Positions 1 through 10,985 of a DNA stretch of 64,000 nucleotides are shown here, one piece after another. The position numbers and the translations under genes were made by a program. The notes beneath the pieces were generated by a model that was not told the origin of the DNA, searched no databases, and saw only the letters and a program-made list of their open reading frames with translations. Position 1 is the first letter of the stretch. Each line of letters opens with the position of its first letter. This DNA is from Siphonodentalium dalli (Eukaryota > Mollusca > Scaphopoda > Gadilida > Siphonodentaliidae). The stretch is from positions 7,022,036 to 7,086,035 of the forward strand of contig CP136069.1 of the NCBI GenBank assembly GCA_032622095.1, given 5' to 3'.

Positions 1-62
1 AACGAGTTATGTTGGGATATAAGATTTTATTAAACGAGTTATGTTGGGATATAAGATTTTAT
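1..62. repeat. Two tandem 31-bp units at the window edge
   Basis: The unit begins AACGAGTTATGTTGGGATAT and occurs twice. The same sequence opens a dispersed element at 28367 and closes a palindrome near 1600-1634 in inverted form. Confidence 0.85.
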
Positions 63-545
63 GAAACGAGTTCGCCAAATATGATTAAAACACACAGAAT
101 TAATGCATGAAAGTTCCGATGTGGAGAAAGATCAACCATCGAAAATTCAGTCTAGATCAGTAAGCAAAGTATCGTCAATGACGTCACGGGAAATGACATA
201 ATTCACTAGTGACCATTTTTAATTAACAGTGTTTTCAATGTAAATCGTGCATAGGAGTGTAATAAATTCTTATATCTCACTAGTGTGTAATGGGCACGTG
301 CTTCCCAGGATACTTGGCATCGTGCCAAGTAAATTACCATGCGGATTAATACTATTTAGAAAAGCCACACTTGACACCACTACCAGACATTGCAAATGAT
401 TGCTTCATTCAATTATTGTCCAACTTCTTTGCACTAACGAAAATAGGCACAAAAACAAAGAGGCAAATTGGGGGCTATATGTTTCGTCGTAAGGCAGAGC
501 ACACAATACTGTCATATATGGTTGTTGTATCGCACGGCGATAGTT
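63..545. repeat. Dispersed element X, copy 1
   Basis: Positions 69-270 recur at 15141-15258 with an internal deletion there. Positions 278-545 are an inverted copy of 1750-2015, also found at 31273-31520. The minus-strand reading of the related copies gives similar peptides (GLILFRKA, then KMIALFIK), so it may contain decayed coding sequence, but I do not recognise it. Confidence 0.7.
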
Positions 546-1480
546 AACTACTGGTTGGTGTAATGTGGTGTGACAGGTTTGTCAGTTGTTGCCGTGTACA
601 GTGTATTCATTGGTCGCGAACGCGTTGTAGTGGTCCCTAGTCACTGTGACTGAAAACAAAACAAGAATATTATGGGATAACATTCCCGCCATGAACTGAG
701 GAAAGGATTCACGACTGGATTCCTGGATATCATCGCCTGATTCGATAAAAATCCTCACACGAACTGAACTAGCATTCGTCTTTGCTTCCCGCCAATGCGT
801 AAGTGTTCGAGAACTTCGTCATAGAATAACTGCAATGACTGAGAATTCATGTGAATATTTCTGAACAACTGTACAGAGTTATGTGTAAAATAATACCATG
901 GTTATTGACTATTCGTACGAGGAATTGTGTATTTTATTGGATTCCTAATATGGACACATTCGCTGTAACTCATGTTCTACTATTATCTTGTCACTTCTCT
1001 CTCACTCGCGATCTCTATCTCAGTATTTCTCAACTGTCCATTCATCTGCAACTTTATCCTCACGCTACTGTTTACTTTTCATGTCTTCTGATCCTCCTTT
1101 TTTTCCTATTCACCATTTCCAGGTCTAGAGGATTTGTGATCGGTTGCATTCAGTATATTGTTTTGCATTGGACATATTGATACATTTACATTTATTCAAA
1201 GTTTATCATTTATTGGAATAGTGTTGTAAATATTCAAGGCTGGTTTTGAATTATTGCTGCTTTCAATGTATGGACTAGCTCATTATTTATTTCAAATTTG
1301 GTGTCACATGCAAATGGCTTTGTTATATTTTCTGTGACCTATGTCACACGCTTATGGTCTGTGGCACATGTCACACTCGTGTGACCATATCACTTATATA
1401 TTGTTTGTTCAACTTTCAGGTTGAAAATAAACCAATTTAGACAACCTTGGCGTGGATTTCATCCCCAGACGAAACAGTTG
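546..1480. other. Unassigned intron 11 sequence
   Basis: I find no gene, splice-flanked exon of the channel or clear repeat here. A weak run of GTGTCACA-like words lies at 1303-1385. Confidence 0.4.
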
Positions 1481-1499
1481 TGAAGCATCTCAACCATCG

Positions 1500-2054
1500 C
1501 CGTGCATGTATGATTTTATCAATTTTATGAAACGACGTTTGATAAATTTGATTCACAACTCATCTATGACGCGTTGTGAATCAAATTTATCAAACTCGTT
1601 TCATAAAATCTCTTATCCAAACATAACAAGTTGAAGATCTTGTATATCACATAAAAACTAGAGCTTTATGCCTTTTTAACAAATCAAAATCTTTAAAAGA
1701 GGCTGAAAATGCATGTAAAATAAAAACATGCACTGCGCTGGCTGAGACGCTACACAACCGTATAAGACAGTATTGCACGCTCTGCCTTGCGATGAAAAAT
1801 ATATAGTCTGCCAATTTGCCTCTTTGTTTTTGTGCCTGTTTTCATTTGTGTTACGAAGTTGAACAATAACTGAACTTTAATGAACAAAGCAATCATTTTG
1901 GAATGTCTGGTATTGGTTTCAAGCACGGCTTTTCGAAATAGTATTAATCCCCGTGGTAATTTTGTTGGCGTGATGCCAAGTATCCCAGGGAAACACATGA
2001 CTATTCGTCACTAGTGAGATATAAGGAAATATCTAATGGCTTTTTTTAATGATA
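1500..2054. repeat. Dispersed element X, copy 2, with internal hairpin
   Basis: It holds a palindrome with 37-bp arms (1523-1559 and 1574-1610, key word TTTGATAAATTTGATTCACA), then a 1750-2015 segment that is the reverse complement of 278-545. It is interrupted at 2055 by a family A MITE and resumes at 2267 (GGGGTTTCATGTGATAT), as shown by the uninterrupted copy at 31540-31590. Confidence 0.75.
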
Positions 2055-2266
2055 TACAGTAATGCCCTAAATAATCGACTCCTTAACCACAGCAGAATTA
2101 TGGGTAATTTTTCAGGATTTAGTCGGAAATATGGCTTGTTGCCATTCATAGGAAAGCTCTCACTGCTTTCAGATGAATGGCAACAAGCCATATTTCCGAC
2201 TTAATATGAAAAATTACCCATAATTCTGCTGGGGTTAAGGAGTTGATTATTTAGGGCATTACTGTA
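2055..2266. mobile_element. Family A MITE (Tc1/mariner type), full length
   Basis: It is a near-perfect palindrome from TACAGTAATGCCC to its complement. The related element X copy near 31555 has only ATATAAT at this point, so this is a filled site with TA duplication. The short size and absence of an ORF mark it as non-autonomous. Confidence 0.88.
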
Positions 2267-2381
2267 GTACCGGTAGGGGTTTCATGTGATATATAGAGAT
2301 CCAGGAGAGATGGGAACGCCGCAGTATACAGGGACAACTTGTCTTCGGTAACATGAACAAAGGCATATAATAAATAGAGGA

Positions 2382-2520
2382 TCTCACATGAGTTTCTATT
2401 TTATACGGAATTTATCAACCGAGTTCACTAAATTCGATTTGAGCCGAGGTTTACCGAGGCTCAAATAGAATTTAGAGGACGAGGTTGATAAATTACGTAT
2501 AAAATAGGACGAGTGTGAGA
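2382..2520. repeat. Palindrome, arms of about 62 bp
   Basis: The arms run from TCTCACATGAG to CGAGTGTGAGA around a GAGGTTTACCGAG loop. It contains ACGGAATTTATCAACC/GGTTGATAAATTACGT. It looks like a foldback MITE. Confidence 0.75.
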
Positions 2521-2529
2521 TACCTTTTA

Positions 2530-3185
2530 TCACATGATCAAATAAACCCGAAGCAATGCGAAATATTCATCGAAAACAACAATCATAAACTACAGCGATC
2601 TCAAGTTATTTGAAGAACGCCGTGACGTCATCGCACGCGCTGATATTAAATGTGTCTATTACCGATAATTATGAAACTGCTTTTATGGCCAAATTATGTG
2701 ACAAATCTAGATACACATTCCGAAGCGCCAAGTGGACAATTTATAAGTCAAATAAATAACAGAAGAATGCTTGGTGTTTTGAAATTTAGGAAATAAGAGC
2801 ATTCTATATGACAAGCATATGTGTACCAGTATCGTAGAATCATGCATCATTGTAATTAAAATGCATGTGTGTCATAAAAGTTTAAGAAGCTTCAGCAACA
2901 TGATTGTCCTATACCGGCAGTTTAGATAAAGATGGGACTGTGGAACATAGTGGGGTTTTACCAATTTTGAAATTCAGAACATATGTGAAGGTCGCAAGGT
3001 ATCGAAATGGTTAATTTAGAAATTTAGAGTTATGTACATGAGTAAGCAAGTGTAGATATGTAAATAATAGTGCAGGTATGTAGTAATATATACAAAATTT
3101 CACTGGAATTGTTGTCAGTTCTGTACCTGGTGATGGAGCATTTAAGCAACGTACCATCGCTTTTCGGCACTTTTAAACAATACAT
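2530..3185. other. Unassigned intron 11 sequence
   Basis: AT-rich, apparently unique sequence. I see no exon of the channel and no repeat with clear ends. Confidence 0.4.
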
Positions 3186-4795
3186 AGCCATATGTGTTAC
3201 ATTAATCACATAGCCCGGAGTGTTACATTAATTACATAGCCCATATGTGTTACATTAATCACATAGCTTGTATGTGTTACATTAATCACATAGCCTGTAT
3301 GTGTTACATTAATCACATAGCCCGTATGTGTTACATTAATCACATAGCCCGTATGTGTTACATTAATTACATAGCCTGTATATGTTACATTAATCACATA
3401 GCCCGTATGTGTTACATTAATCACATAGCCTGTATGTGTTACATTAATTACATAGCCCGTATGTGTTACATTAATCACATAGCCTGTATGTGTTACATTA
3501 ATCACATAGCCTGTATGTGTTACATTAATTACATAGCCTGTATGTGTTAGATAAATTACATAGCCCGTATGTGTTACATTAATTACATAGCCCGTATGTG
3601 TTACATTAATTACATAGCCCGTATGTGTTACATTAATCACATAGCCCGTATGTGTTACATTAATTACATAGCCCGTATGTGTTACATTAATCACATAGCC
3701 CGTATGTGTTACATTAATTACATAGCCCGTATGTGTTACATTAATTACATAGCCCGTATGTGTTACATTAATTACATAGCCCGTATGTGTTACATTAATC
3801 ACATAGCCCGTATGTGTTACATTAATCACATAGCCCGTATGTGTTACATTAATTACATAGCCTGTATGTGTTACATTAATCACATAGCCCGTATGAGTTA
3901 CATTAATTACATAGCCCGTATGTGTTACATTAATCACATAGCCCGTATGTGTTACATTAATTACATAGCCTGTATGTGTTACATTAATCACATAGCCCGT
4001 ATGTGTTACATTAATCACATAGCCCGTATGTGTTACATTAATTACATAGCCCGTATGTGTTACATTAATCACATAGCCCGTATGTGTTACATTAATTACA
4101 TAGCCTGTATGTGTTACATTAATCACATAGCCCGTATGTGTTACATTAATCACATAGCCCGTATGTGTTACATTAATTACATAGCCTGTATGTGTTACAT
4201 TAATCACATAGCCCGTATGTGTTACATTAATCACATAGCCCGTATGTGTTACATTAATTACATAGCCCGTATGTGTTACATTAATCACATAGCCCGTATG
4301 TGTTACATTAATTACATAGCCTGTATGTGTTACATTAATCACATAGCCCGTATGTGTTACATTAATCACATAGCCCGTATGTGTTACATTAATTACATAG
4401 CCTGTATGTGTTACATTAATTACATAGCCCGTATGTGTTACATTAATCACATAGCCCGTATGTGTTACATTAATTACATAGCCTGTATGTGTTACATTAA
4501 TCACATAGCCCGTATGTGTTACATTAATCACATAGCCCGTATGTGTTACATTAATTACATAGCCCGTATGTGTTACATTAATCACATAGCCTGTATGTGT
4601 TACATTAATTACATAGCCCGTATGTGTTACATTAATTACATAGCCCGTATGTGTTACATTAATCACATAGCCTGTATGTGTTACATTAATTACATAGCCC
4701 GTATGAGTTACATTAATCACATAGCCTGTATGTGTTACATTAATTACATAGCCTGTATGTGTTACATTAATTACATAGCCTGTATGTGTTAAGAT
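3186..4795. repeat. 27-bp satellite, about 59 units
   Basis: The unit contains CATAGCCCGTATGTGTTACA and ends TTAATTA or TTAATCA. Two C/T positions vary. Because 27 is a multiple of three and the unit lacks stops, both strands stay open for hundreds of codons; this is an artefact, not a gene. An 8-unit higher-order pattern is visible. Confidence 0.97.
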
Positions 4796-4834
4796 TAATT
4801 ACAATAAAACACATCAAAACACGAACCGACATCT

Positions 4835-4951
4835 TACAGTAATGCTCTCTAAGTAATCGACATCTTAACCACAGCAGAATTATGGGTAACTTTTCAGGAT
4901 TTAGTAGGAGATATGGCTTGTTGCCATTCATTGGAAAGCTCTCCCCGAGAG
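4835..4951. mobile_element. Family A MITE, left half
   Basis: Only the left arm to the central CTCCCCGAGAG loop remains; the right arm is missing. Confidence 0.85.
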
Positions 4952-4979
4952 TGGTTGATACAATAATTGGTTGCATTTG

Positions 4980-5166
4980 TTAAACCTTTCTTGATGGCAG
5001 CTGTGCTGGTGCAGCATTAAAGATCCTGTGCCAGTGCATTATCTTATATATGCGAGTATTTTGTCTTCTAGGGTGAGAATGCACTGGCTTACAAGGTCGA
5101 GATAAATATTTTGTTAGGCAATACATTGGCAAAATTTCAGGAAGCTCCAGTCATGAGAGGGTTTAA
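4980..5166. mobile_element. Family C element with TTAA ends
   Basis: It runs TTAAACCTTTC to GAGAGGGTTTAA and holds degraded hairpin arms (TATATATGCGAG). TTAA at both ends fits piggyBac-type insertion. It starts 57 bp beyond the exon 11 donor. Confidence 0.75.
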
Positions 5167-5222
5167 ATAGATTTTGTATGTTGTTGTTGTAACTGGTGGT
5201 CTGGAATGCATCTTTAATTTAC

Positions 5223-5345
5223 CTTTATGTGATAAGGTCCCAGCACTATCCACCCACAGAAAACAAAACCAAAATACAGCATGAATGTACAAGCCAGGAA
5301 TCGCAGTATGCTCGGTGTGCTGTTCTGTAATGTTAGAACCAACAC
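5223..5345 (-). CDS. TRPML: TRPML exon 11: S4-S5 linker and S5
   Basis: It encodes 41 codons, residues 510-550, phase 0 at both ends. It reads VLVLTLQNSTPSILRFLACT, then FMLYFGFVFCGWIVLGPYHI and K. The family signature is L-x-ALP-x-V-x-RF, then YLG(F/Y)-x-FCGW-x-VLGPYH-x-K. The usual Ala-Leu-Pro is STP here. The acceptor is TTCATTTGCAG|GTGTTG and the donor is ATAAAG|GTAAAT. A LINE 3' tail of GATAA repeats ends about 20 bp upstream of the acceptor, and a TTAA element starts 57 bp past the donor. The next exon (pore helix with NGDD, S6) was searched for by eye down to position 1 and not found. Confidence 0.95.
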
Positions 5346-5365
5346 CTGCAAATGAAGACGTTAAC

Positions 5366-6036
5366 TGATAAGATAAGATGATAAGATAAGACATGATAAA
5401 GATGATAAGATAAGATAATAAGATAAGATAAGATAAGATAATATAAGATAAGATAAGATGATAAGATATGATAAGATAAGATGATAAGATAATATAAGAT
5501 TTATTTGCATAAACATCAATAAAGGCAGTATGCTATTAACACAATGCATAATAAAACAATAATTAATAAATAATTACATGTGAACATGGCATGTCTATAT
5601 AACTATATGTGTTTTATTGTGTGATGGCGTGCATAATATTCATTCAGAATGCTTATCAAAGAAGTGCCGGACCATGTTGCAGATTTTGCTGCTGATGTCA
5701 GGGTTATCATTCGTCATTATAGAATTAAATTTCTGATCGTTTGACATACTTGTAAAATTACTGAGATAACTACCAACAATGTGGAAAAGTTCATTTCTGA
5801 GATAGAAATACCGGTAGTGTGGACATTCCATAATGAAGTGATACTCATTTTCTATATTAGAATCGGTCCTACATTTAAGGCACAATCTCTTCCCTTCCTT
5901 AATTATAGACTGATGATGTCTACCTTTCGCGATACAGAGTTTTGTAAAATTAATCCTATCTTTTACAGAAAGGGTGTTTGTTAAGTAAGTCTCTAAGACA
6001 TAACCATTTTTATGCATCACATGAATTCTAATGAGC
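5366..6036 (-). mobile_element. 5'-truncated LINE, 3' end with GATAA microsatellite tail
   Basis: A 132-codon frame (6038-5640) carries the C-terminal Cys/His motif of non-LTR retrotransposon polymerases (CLKC-x9-EYHFIMECPHY). The 3' UTR then ends in a GATAA-type repeat at 5366-5495. The clade is uncertain (I/Jockey group likely). It has the same orientation as the host gene, and its tail ends about 20 bp before the exon 11 acceptor. Confidence 0.85.
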
Positions 6037-6159
6037 AAAATTCAAGATTGAAATGGCAAAGAAAAGTAACTTCAACTATATGAGATTACAAAGGACATAA
6101 ATTTCCAAGAAATACTGAGCTAAACTTAATTGAATATAGTGATGCAATCCAACACAGTG

Positions 6160-6512
6160 AGCGGGCATCACCAAATTCACCCTCTGGGAACCTCATTCTG
6201 CCGGGGACTCAACTGCTATGGGAAGCCTAGGATCAGATTGCAGTTCCCAGTTGAAGTTGGTGATGTTCACCCATTAGTCACTACAATTATGCATTTTATC
6301 TTCTGCAAATTGGGGAAAACAGAAACTGAACAGAAAGGGGAAAAGCAACTAATTTAAGACTATAGATACTTCCCAGAAGAGGCCTGAGCCAAATGAGGTC
6401 CCAGAAGGAAAATTTAACGAAGCTAGCCCTCTGTATGGGTAGCGTCACTAAATTAACCCTCTGAGGACCTCATTCTGCAAATGACAGACACACTATTCCA
6501 ATGCCTGTTGTC
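6160..6512. mobile_element. Family B MITE, left end truncated
   Basis: It contains the half hairpin AATTCACCCTCTGGGAACC, the internal GTTGGTGATGTTCACCC block and the right hairpin, ending in CAAATGACAGACACACTATT. Confidence 0.8.
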
Positions 6513-6595
6513 AATGGCATGGTGATTTGATAAGATTTTTCTCAAGGAGAAATCATTTCTGTTATGAATACCTCAAAGATAAATTGATTGTTTAG

Positions 6596-6982
6596 TTAAC
6601 CCTTTACCCAACAGAACGGCCCTGTGCCAATACATTCTCTTATATATGCGAGTCGACCATAGGTCGCCTTGCATATATAAGAGAATGCATTGGCTTAACA
6701 CATATTAAAAATGATAAAAGTGTCAAAGAATGTAGAAAAATATTATCAATTTTTTTTTAGGCCAATGCATTCTCTTATATATGTGAGGCGACCTATGGTC
6801 GACTCGCATATATAAGAGAATGCATTGGCACAGGGCATAACTGTAACCATCACAATGTGGTCAATGAACCGGTTCCAATGATATCCATATTTGTATGGTG
6901 TTATTGAGACAGACCGAAGATATTTTAGGCTGTTGAAGCTTTATTTGGGCGTTTTTGGCCGTTTTGTTGGGTAAAGGGTTAA
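6596..6982. mobile_element. Family C element, TTAACCCTTTACCC type, complete
   Basis: The terminal inverted repeats are TTAACCCTTTACCCAACA and complement, and it holds two copies of the TATATATGCGAG hairpin. TTAA at both ends fits piggyBac-type transposition. A 41-bp host segment is duplicated on both sides (6552-6592 and 6993-7033). Confidence 0.88.
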
Positions 6983-7039
6983 CAGATTGGCTATCATTTC
7001 TGTTATGAATACCTCAAAGATAAATTGATTGTTGATTTA

Positions 7040-7184
7040 AGAAATAAATGCACTGCGCATTATGTGTATAGTACAATTTGGCCACAAAGAATTTGGTTGT
7101 AGGACGATGTGACGCGGAGTTCTACAATCAGTTTCTGTCATCAAATTTGACTATACACACCGATGCTCAATGCATTTATTTCTT
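7040..7184. repeat. Imperfect inverted repeat
   Basis: The arms start AAGAAATAAATGCACTGCGC and return as GAGCAATGCATTTATTTCTT-like sequence, with TGTGTATAGT/ACTATACACA inside. Probably an old foldback element. Confidence 0.65.
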
Positions 7185-7929
7185 CTGTAATTCGACTGTA
7201 TATTATCGTCAAAATTGTTGTGACAGACATGTGTAGATTTTCGTTTCCGAAACCGCTTTATAATAGCCCAGTTTAGATATGTGTAGTATGATTTTCCACC
7301 AAACAGCTCTTCTTTTGAAACTGTAACCTAAAAATGATGTAACTATTGAACAGTGGCTCTTTTTCTTTGGCAAAAATTTTGCATGGTAAGACTTATTTTT
7401 CTTCTATATTATACTAGAGGTGTGACTGTCCCAATGGGACTAAGGATACCCCCCGTTGTTTTTAAAATACTAAGATGTTTCACATGTCAGTAAACATTTA
7501 GTTAAAATAATAAAATAACAGTTCCCATTGCAGGTGCACAACCCTAACCCTAATCTTAAACCTATTGACCGAAAAAAAGTAGGAATAAAAGCTCGGACAA
7601 AATTATGCATGTTGCAAAAATGTTGTAAGTAAAAAAATGGGAATAATTCCACAAAAAAAGTCGGACAGACATCATGGGGTGGTGGTAAAATAAGAATCAG
7701 TGTTAGTAGCTAGTAATTTTATGTCTCTTTCTTCAGTCTAGTATGCTATTAACCAATTCATCTGTGGTTTGAATTATGAGCATTCTGATGTTTGAGGCAT
7801 TGGCAGCATTGCATTGATTGCACCATGATGTTGTGGTACAATTCAGAATATCTAGAATTTCAGAATATCTAGAATTGTAGTACTAAACGATGTTCCTTTA
7901 TCCATGGGTACACAGGCTACTGTGAAAGT
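7185..7929. other. Unassigned intron 10 sequence
   Basis: No gene. The words GAGGTGTGACTGTCCCAAT at 7420 recur at 39368, so part is a dispersed repeat. Confidence 0.4.
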
Positions 7930-8007
7930 GGTAGCCCAGTGGTTGGAGTGTTGGATTTGTAATGGTGTCAATGCACCGGCATGAGTTCACGCCCTGTCCG
8001 CACTGGA
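7930..8007 (+). mobile_element. tRNA-derived SINE head
   Basis: GTAGCCCAGTGGTTGGAGTG resembles a polymerase III A box and CATGAGTTCACGCCC a diverged B box. The body continues at 8551 after an insertion. Confidence 0.6.
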
Positions 8008-8542
8008 CCAAAATTTACTTTTGCCAAATGAAAAATATTTCTTGCCAAATTATTTTAGCATTTATCAAATGATATCCCCGATACATGTAGTATCATTTTC
8101 TGCAACATTAAGTCTTATGTTTTGACACTCGACTTTTGATATCGATAGAAAAGCAGTTAGTTAAAAATTAATTACACTCGCATCTCTATTGTGGTGTATC
8201 ATATAACAATAAGCCAATCACCGAACAATACAATGGTAGAAGGGTTGCTTCATCACACCACACTAAATATACTAGTAATCCCTCCAACCATCAGTACTAA
8301 TGCTATGAGATTAATTGTATATTAATAGAGGTGCTAACTTTTTCTAAACCTTATAAAACACAACTAATATAATTATGTTGTAAGAGTTTCCTGAAATGAA
8401 TGATATTGATTGACCAATATTTTTCAACTTTCTTGAGGAATTAAAAAGTGACTTGCCAAAATTTTTGCCAAATTACATATTTTTTGCCAAATGTGAACTA
8501 TTTTTGCCATTGACAAATTTGGCAAGTGGCAGCGCAAACCCT
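8008..8542. mobile_element. hAT-like element inserted in the SINE
   Basis: It is flanked by GCACTGGA and GCAGTGGA (7 of 8 match). The ends are rich in TTGCCAAAT/ATTTGGCAA inverted words, and the right end reads AGCGCAAACCCT. The left terminus looks shortened, so the class is tentative. Confidence 0.5.
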
Positions 8543-8550
8543 GCAGTGGA

Positions 8551-8878
8551 CTATCGTCTCCACAACAGTGGCTTGGCCGGATTAAGCGGTAAGTGTGCTA
8601 TATATAGCCACATGCTGTTTCAAATCCCGTGTCAGGTTGTGACCCTTGGGCAAGGTCACTTGTACTGTGCTAGCTTCGTCATAACTAGATGAGAAATAGG
8701 GACATGGTTGTTGGGCATGTGTAAGCCGCTCTTGTGAAGTACGTGCCTATAAAAATGCATGGCTGCATGCAGAAGACTCAGCATTATTCAACAGCTGGGG
8801 TAATAATGTGAAGCGCTTAAGGCCCTCGCGGGGATAGGCGCTATATAAGTATCATTATTATTATTACTGACCAATCAG
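8551..8878 (+). mobile_element. SINE 3' part with ATT tail
   Basis: The end GAAGCGCTTAAGGCC, GGCGCTATATAAGT and (ATT)n is typical of V-SINE-like 3' tails in aquatic animals. Confidence 0.7.
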
Positions 8879-8990
8879 GACGAGCCTTGTATGCAGGTTT
8901 AGGCAAGGTCGTATTACAATTAATTATGCACAATGCTAATATGGATTTCTAAAGATTAAGTACAGCCCTGTCACCGGCATTAAAACTCAC

Positions 8991-9104
8991 ATTGTATTTT
9001 TTGAAGAACTTTAGATATCTTAGTACTCCGAACCAGGCGAACAGACAACCTGTCCCCAACATCAATCCACAGAGGTCAAATATATTGGAAGAGCTCATCA
9101 CTTT
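8991..9104 (-). CDS. TRPML: TRPML exon 10: S4 region
   Basis: It encodes 38 codons, residues 472-509. It reads KVMSSSNIFDLCGLMLGTGC, then LFAWFGVLRYLKFFKKYN. This is the family's S4 block (LLGTS-x-LLVW-x-GV-x-RYL-x-FF-x-x-YN), including the G-V-x-R-Y and FFKKYN motifs. The acceptor is TTTGTTACAG|AAAGTG and the donor is TACAAT|GTGAGT. The donor lacks the usual AG before GT, but GTGAGT is strong and the frame continues cleanly into exon 11. Confidence 0.95.
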
Positions 9105-9190
9105 CTGTAACAAAAAACAAGACAGTCAATGACTGTGGGTCGCTCACCAGACTATCAGGACTGATTAGACTCGCACTATGAAGACTACAA

Positions 9191-9469
9191 CAGTCATTAC
9201 CCTGCAGGGAGCCCCACACATATATAGAAGCATATAGAAGAGTGTAGTCTGCTCATGTTTGTCTGGGGCTCTGTATGGGTGAAATTATAAAATTGTTAAA
9301 GAATACAAGAAAAAATTATTAAAATTGTAAAAAATTGTTAGGCCAATGCATTCTCTTATATATGCGAGGCGACCTATGGTCGACTCGCATATATAAGAGA
9401 ATGCATTGGCACAGGGTAAAAAAATCCCGACTTACGACTGGATTTGATATGGCGGGTCACAATTGATCA
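9191..9469. mobile_element. Hairpin element with GGCGGGTCAC right end
   Basis: It contains the CCCTGCAGGGAGCCCCACAC block, the TATATATGCGAG hairpin and the right end (CGACTTACGACTGGATTTGA, then GGCGGGTCAC). A complete relative is at 59902-60304. Confidence 0.75.
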
Positions 9470-9650
9470 CCCTAATGAAGTGTTTTATTTTAGAACTATA
9501 CACTCAGCTTAGAAATTACAGTGTTCACAGTGTCATACATGCACATCCTTAATTCAATTAATTTGAAGGCAGAGTACTAAATCTGCAAGGACTGCCCCTT
9601 CTTGAACAACCAACCCAATTTTATGGGAGGCCAAATTCACATTTAATAAT

Positions 9651-9772
9651 TAATTGTGCTTAAGCGCAATCAATTGCGCTTAAGCGCAATCATTGCGCTT
9701 AAGCGCAATTAATTGCGCTTAAGCGTAATTATTTGCGCATAAGCGCAATCAATTGCGCTTAAGTGCAATTCA
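9651..9772. repeat. Palindromic 20-bp array, left
   Basis: About six units of GCGCTTAAGCGCAATTAATT; both halves of the unit are self-complementary. Confidence 0.9.
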
Positions 9773-10289
9773 TGGTTATATGTAACAAAACACCCCTGGT
9801 GAATAAATAGGTTTCTCCATAACTTAGCATTAACTCCTATTGACATGTCACTTCTTGGTTTCATTGGTTTGGATGGGTAGGGAGCTAGCCCAACTTCTTT
9901 ATCAAAATGGCTGACTCGCAATAGTATCACCTTCTGTTTTAGTTGGAGCGATTCATGATAGCATTATATTATCTTCGGTATATATTAGTTGGGGCTACTT
10001 GCAATAGCATTACTCTCTGTATTAGTCGGGGCGACATTGATTTTCTTCAATTTTCGAGTATACAGGCACACCATATGAGGGAAGCAAGCCCTCGGTGACA
10101 CCACATTCACACTATATGATCATGGAAATACTATAGATTTGTGCAAGAGCTGCTGATTTAATAAGAAAAACTAGAGCTTCAGGACTGAGACACCAAAGCT
10201 CCAGTAATTACACACCATTTTTTGGACAGGGATGCTGATAATATGAAAATAGGGTTTTTTCCCCCTGATTTAAGTCAATAAGTAAACCA

Positions 10290-10503
10290 TACAGTAATGC
10301 TCTAATTAATCGACTCCTTAACCACAGCAGAATTATGGATAACTTTTCAGGATTTAGTTGGAAATATGGCTTGTTGCCATTCATCGGAAAGCTGTCGAGA
10401 GCTTTTCGATGAATGGCAACAAGCCATATTTCTGACTAAATCCTGAAAAGTTACCCATAATTCTGCTGTGGTTAAGAAGTCGATTAAATAGAGCATTACT
10501 GTA
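10290..10503. mobile_element. Family A MITE, full length
   Basis: Both arms are complete; the central loop is GTCGAGAGC. It lies inside the 9610-10985 element. Confidence 0.9.
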
Positions 10504-10810
10504 TGAGGTAAGAAAGCCCTCATGCAGTGACACCGCATGCATGTATAGGATATTACCATAGTAAAGGCTAAAATCTGTGCAAAAATACATTAAAAACATC
10601 ATACAAAACATTACTAGAGTTCCGGGAAGGCGACATCAATTCTTTGGATAGAGGGATGCTGATAATATGTAATTAGGGATTCTCCTTGTTGAACACATAC
10701 TCACAGTTTGACTGTTGAGTACAGGTCAAAATTAGCCCAATGCTCATGTTGTGTTGCTAGGTGATACACCAGGTCATGCTAATAGTTGATGGGTAGGTTA
10801 GATAGTAGTC

Positions 10811-10945
10811 ACAATTACGCTTAAGCGCAATTAATTGCGCTTAAGCGTAATTAATTACGCTTAAGCGTAAATGCCCTATTTGCGCTTAAGCACAATATGT
10901 GGTATTTGCGCTTAAGCGCAATTGATTGCGCTTAAGCGCAATTCA
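10811..10945. repeat. Palindromic 20-bp array, right
   Basis: Same unit as at 9651, with a spacer ATGCCCTATT and some decay. Confidence 0.88.
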
Positions 10946-10985
10946 TTATTAAATGTGAATTTGGCCTCCCATACAATTTGAGCAA

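Larger units (their letters stand above)
9610..10985. mobile_element. Element with inverted ends and palindromic 20-bp arrays
   Basis: The outer arms at 9610-9650 and 10940-10985 are inverted copies (GGGAGGCCAAATTCACATTT). Inside each is an array of GCGCTTAAGCGC units. The interior holds a diverged direct duplication (GGGATGCTGATAATATG near 10227 and 10661) and a family A MITE. No coding sequence is seen. Confidence 0.7.

Noticed and set aside
1750-1998. 82-codon frame as a gene
   Set aside because: It lies in the dispersed element X, whose other copies are broken; the peptide similarity between copies reflects repeat identity.
3206-4792. Long open frames of 504 and 407 codons on opposite strands
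   Set aside because: They are pure translations of the 27-bp satellite (27 is a multiple of three) with no unique sequence, start context or splice signals.
8821-8878. tRNA or other small RNA gene
   Set aside because: The GGCGCTATATAAGT and ATT run are a SINE 3' tail, not a tRNA.
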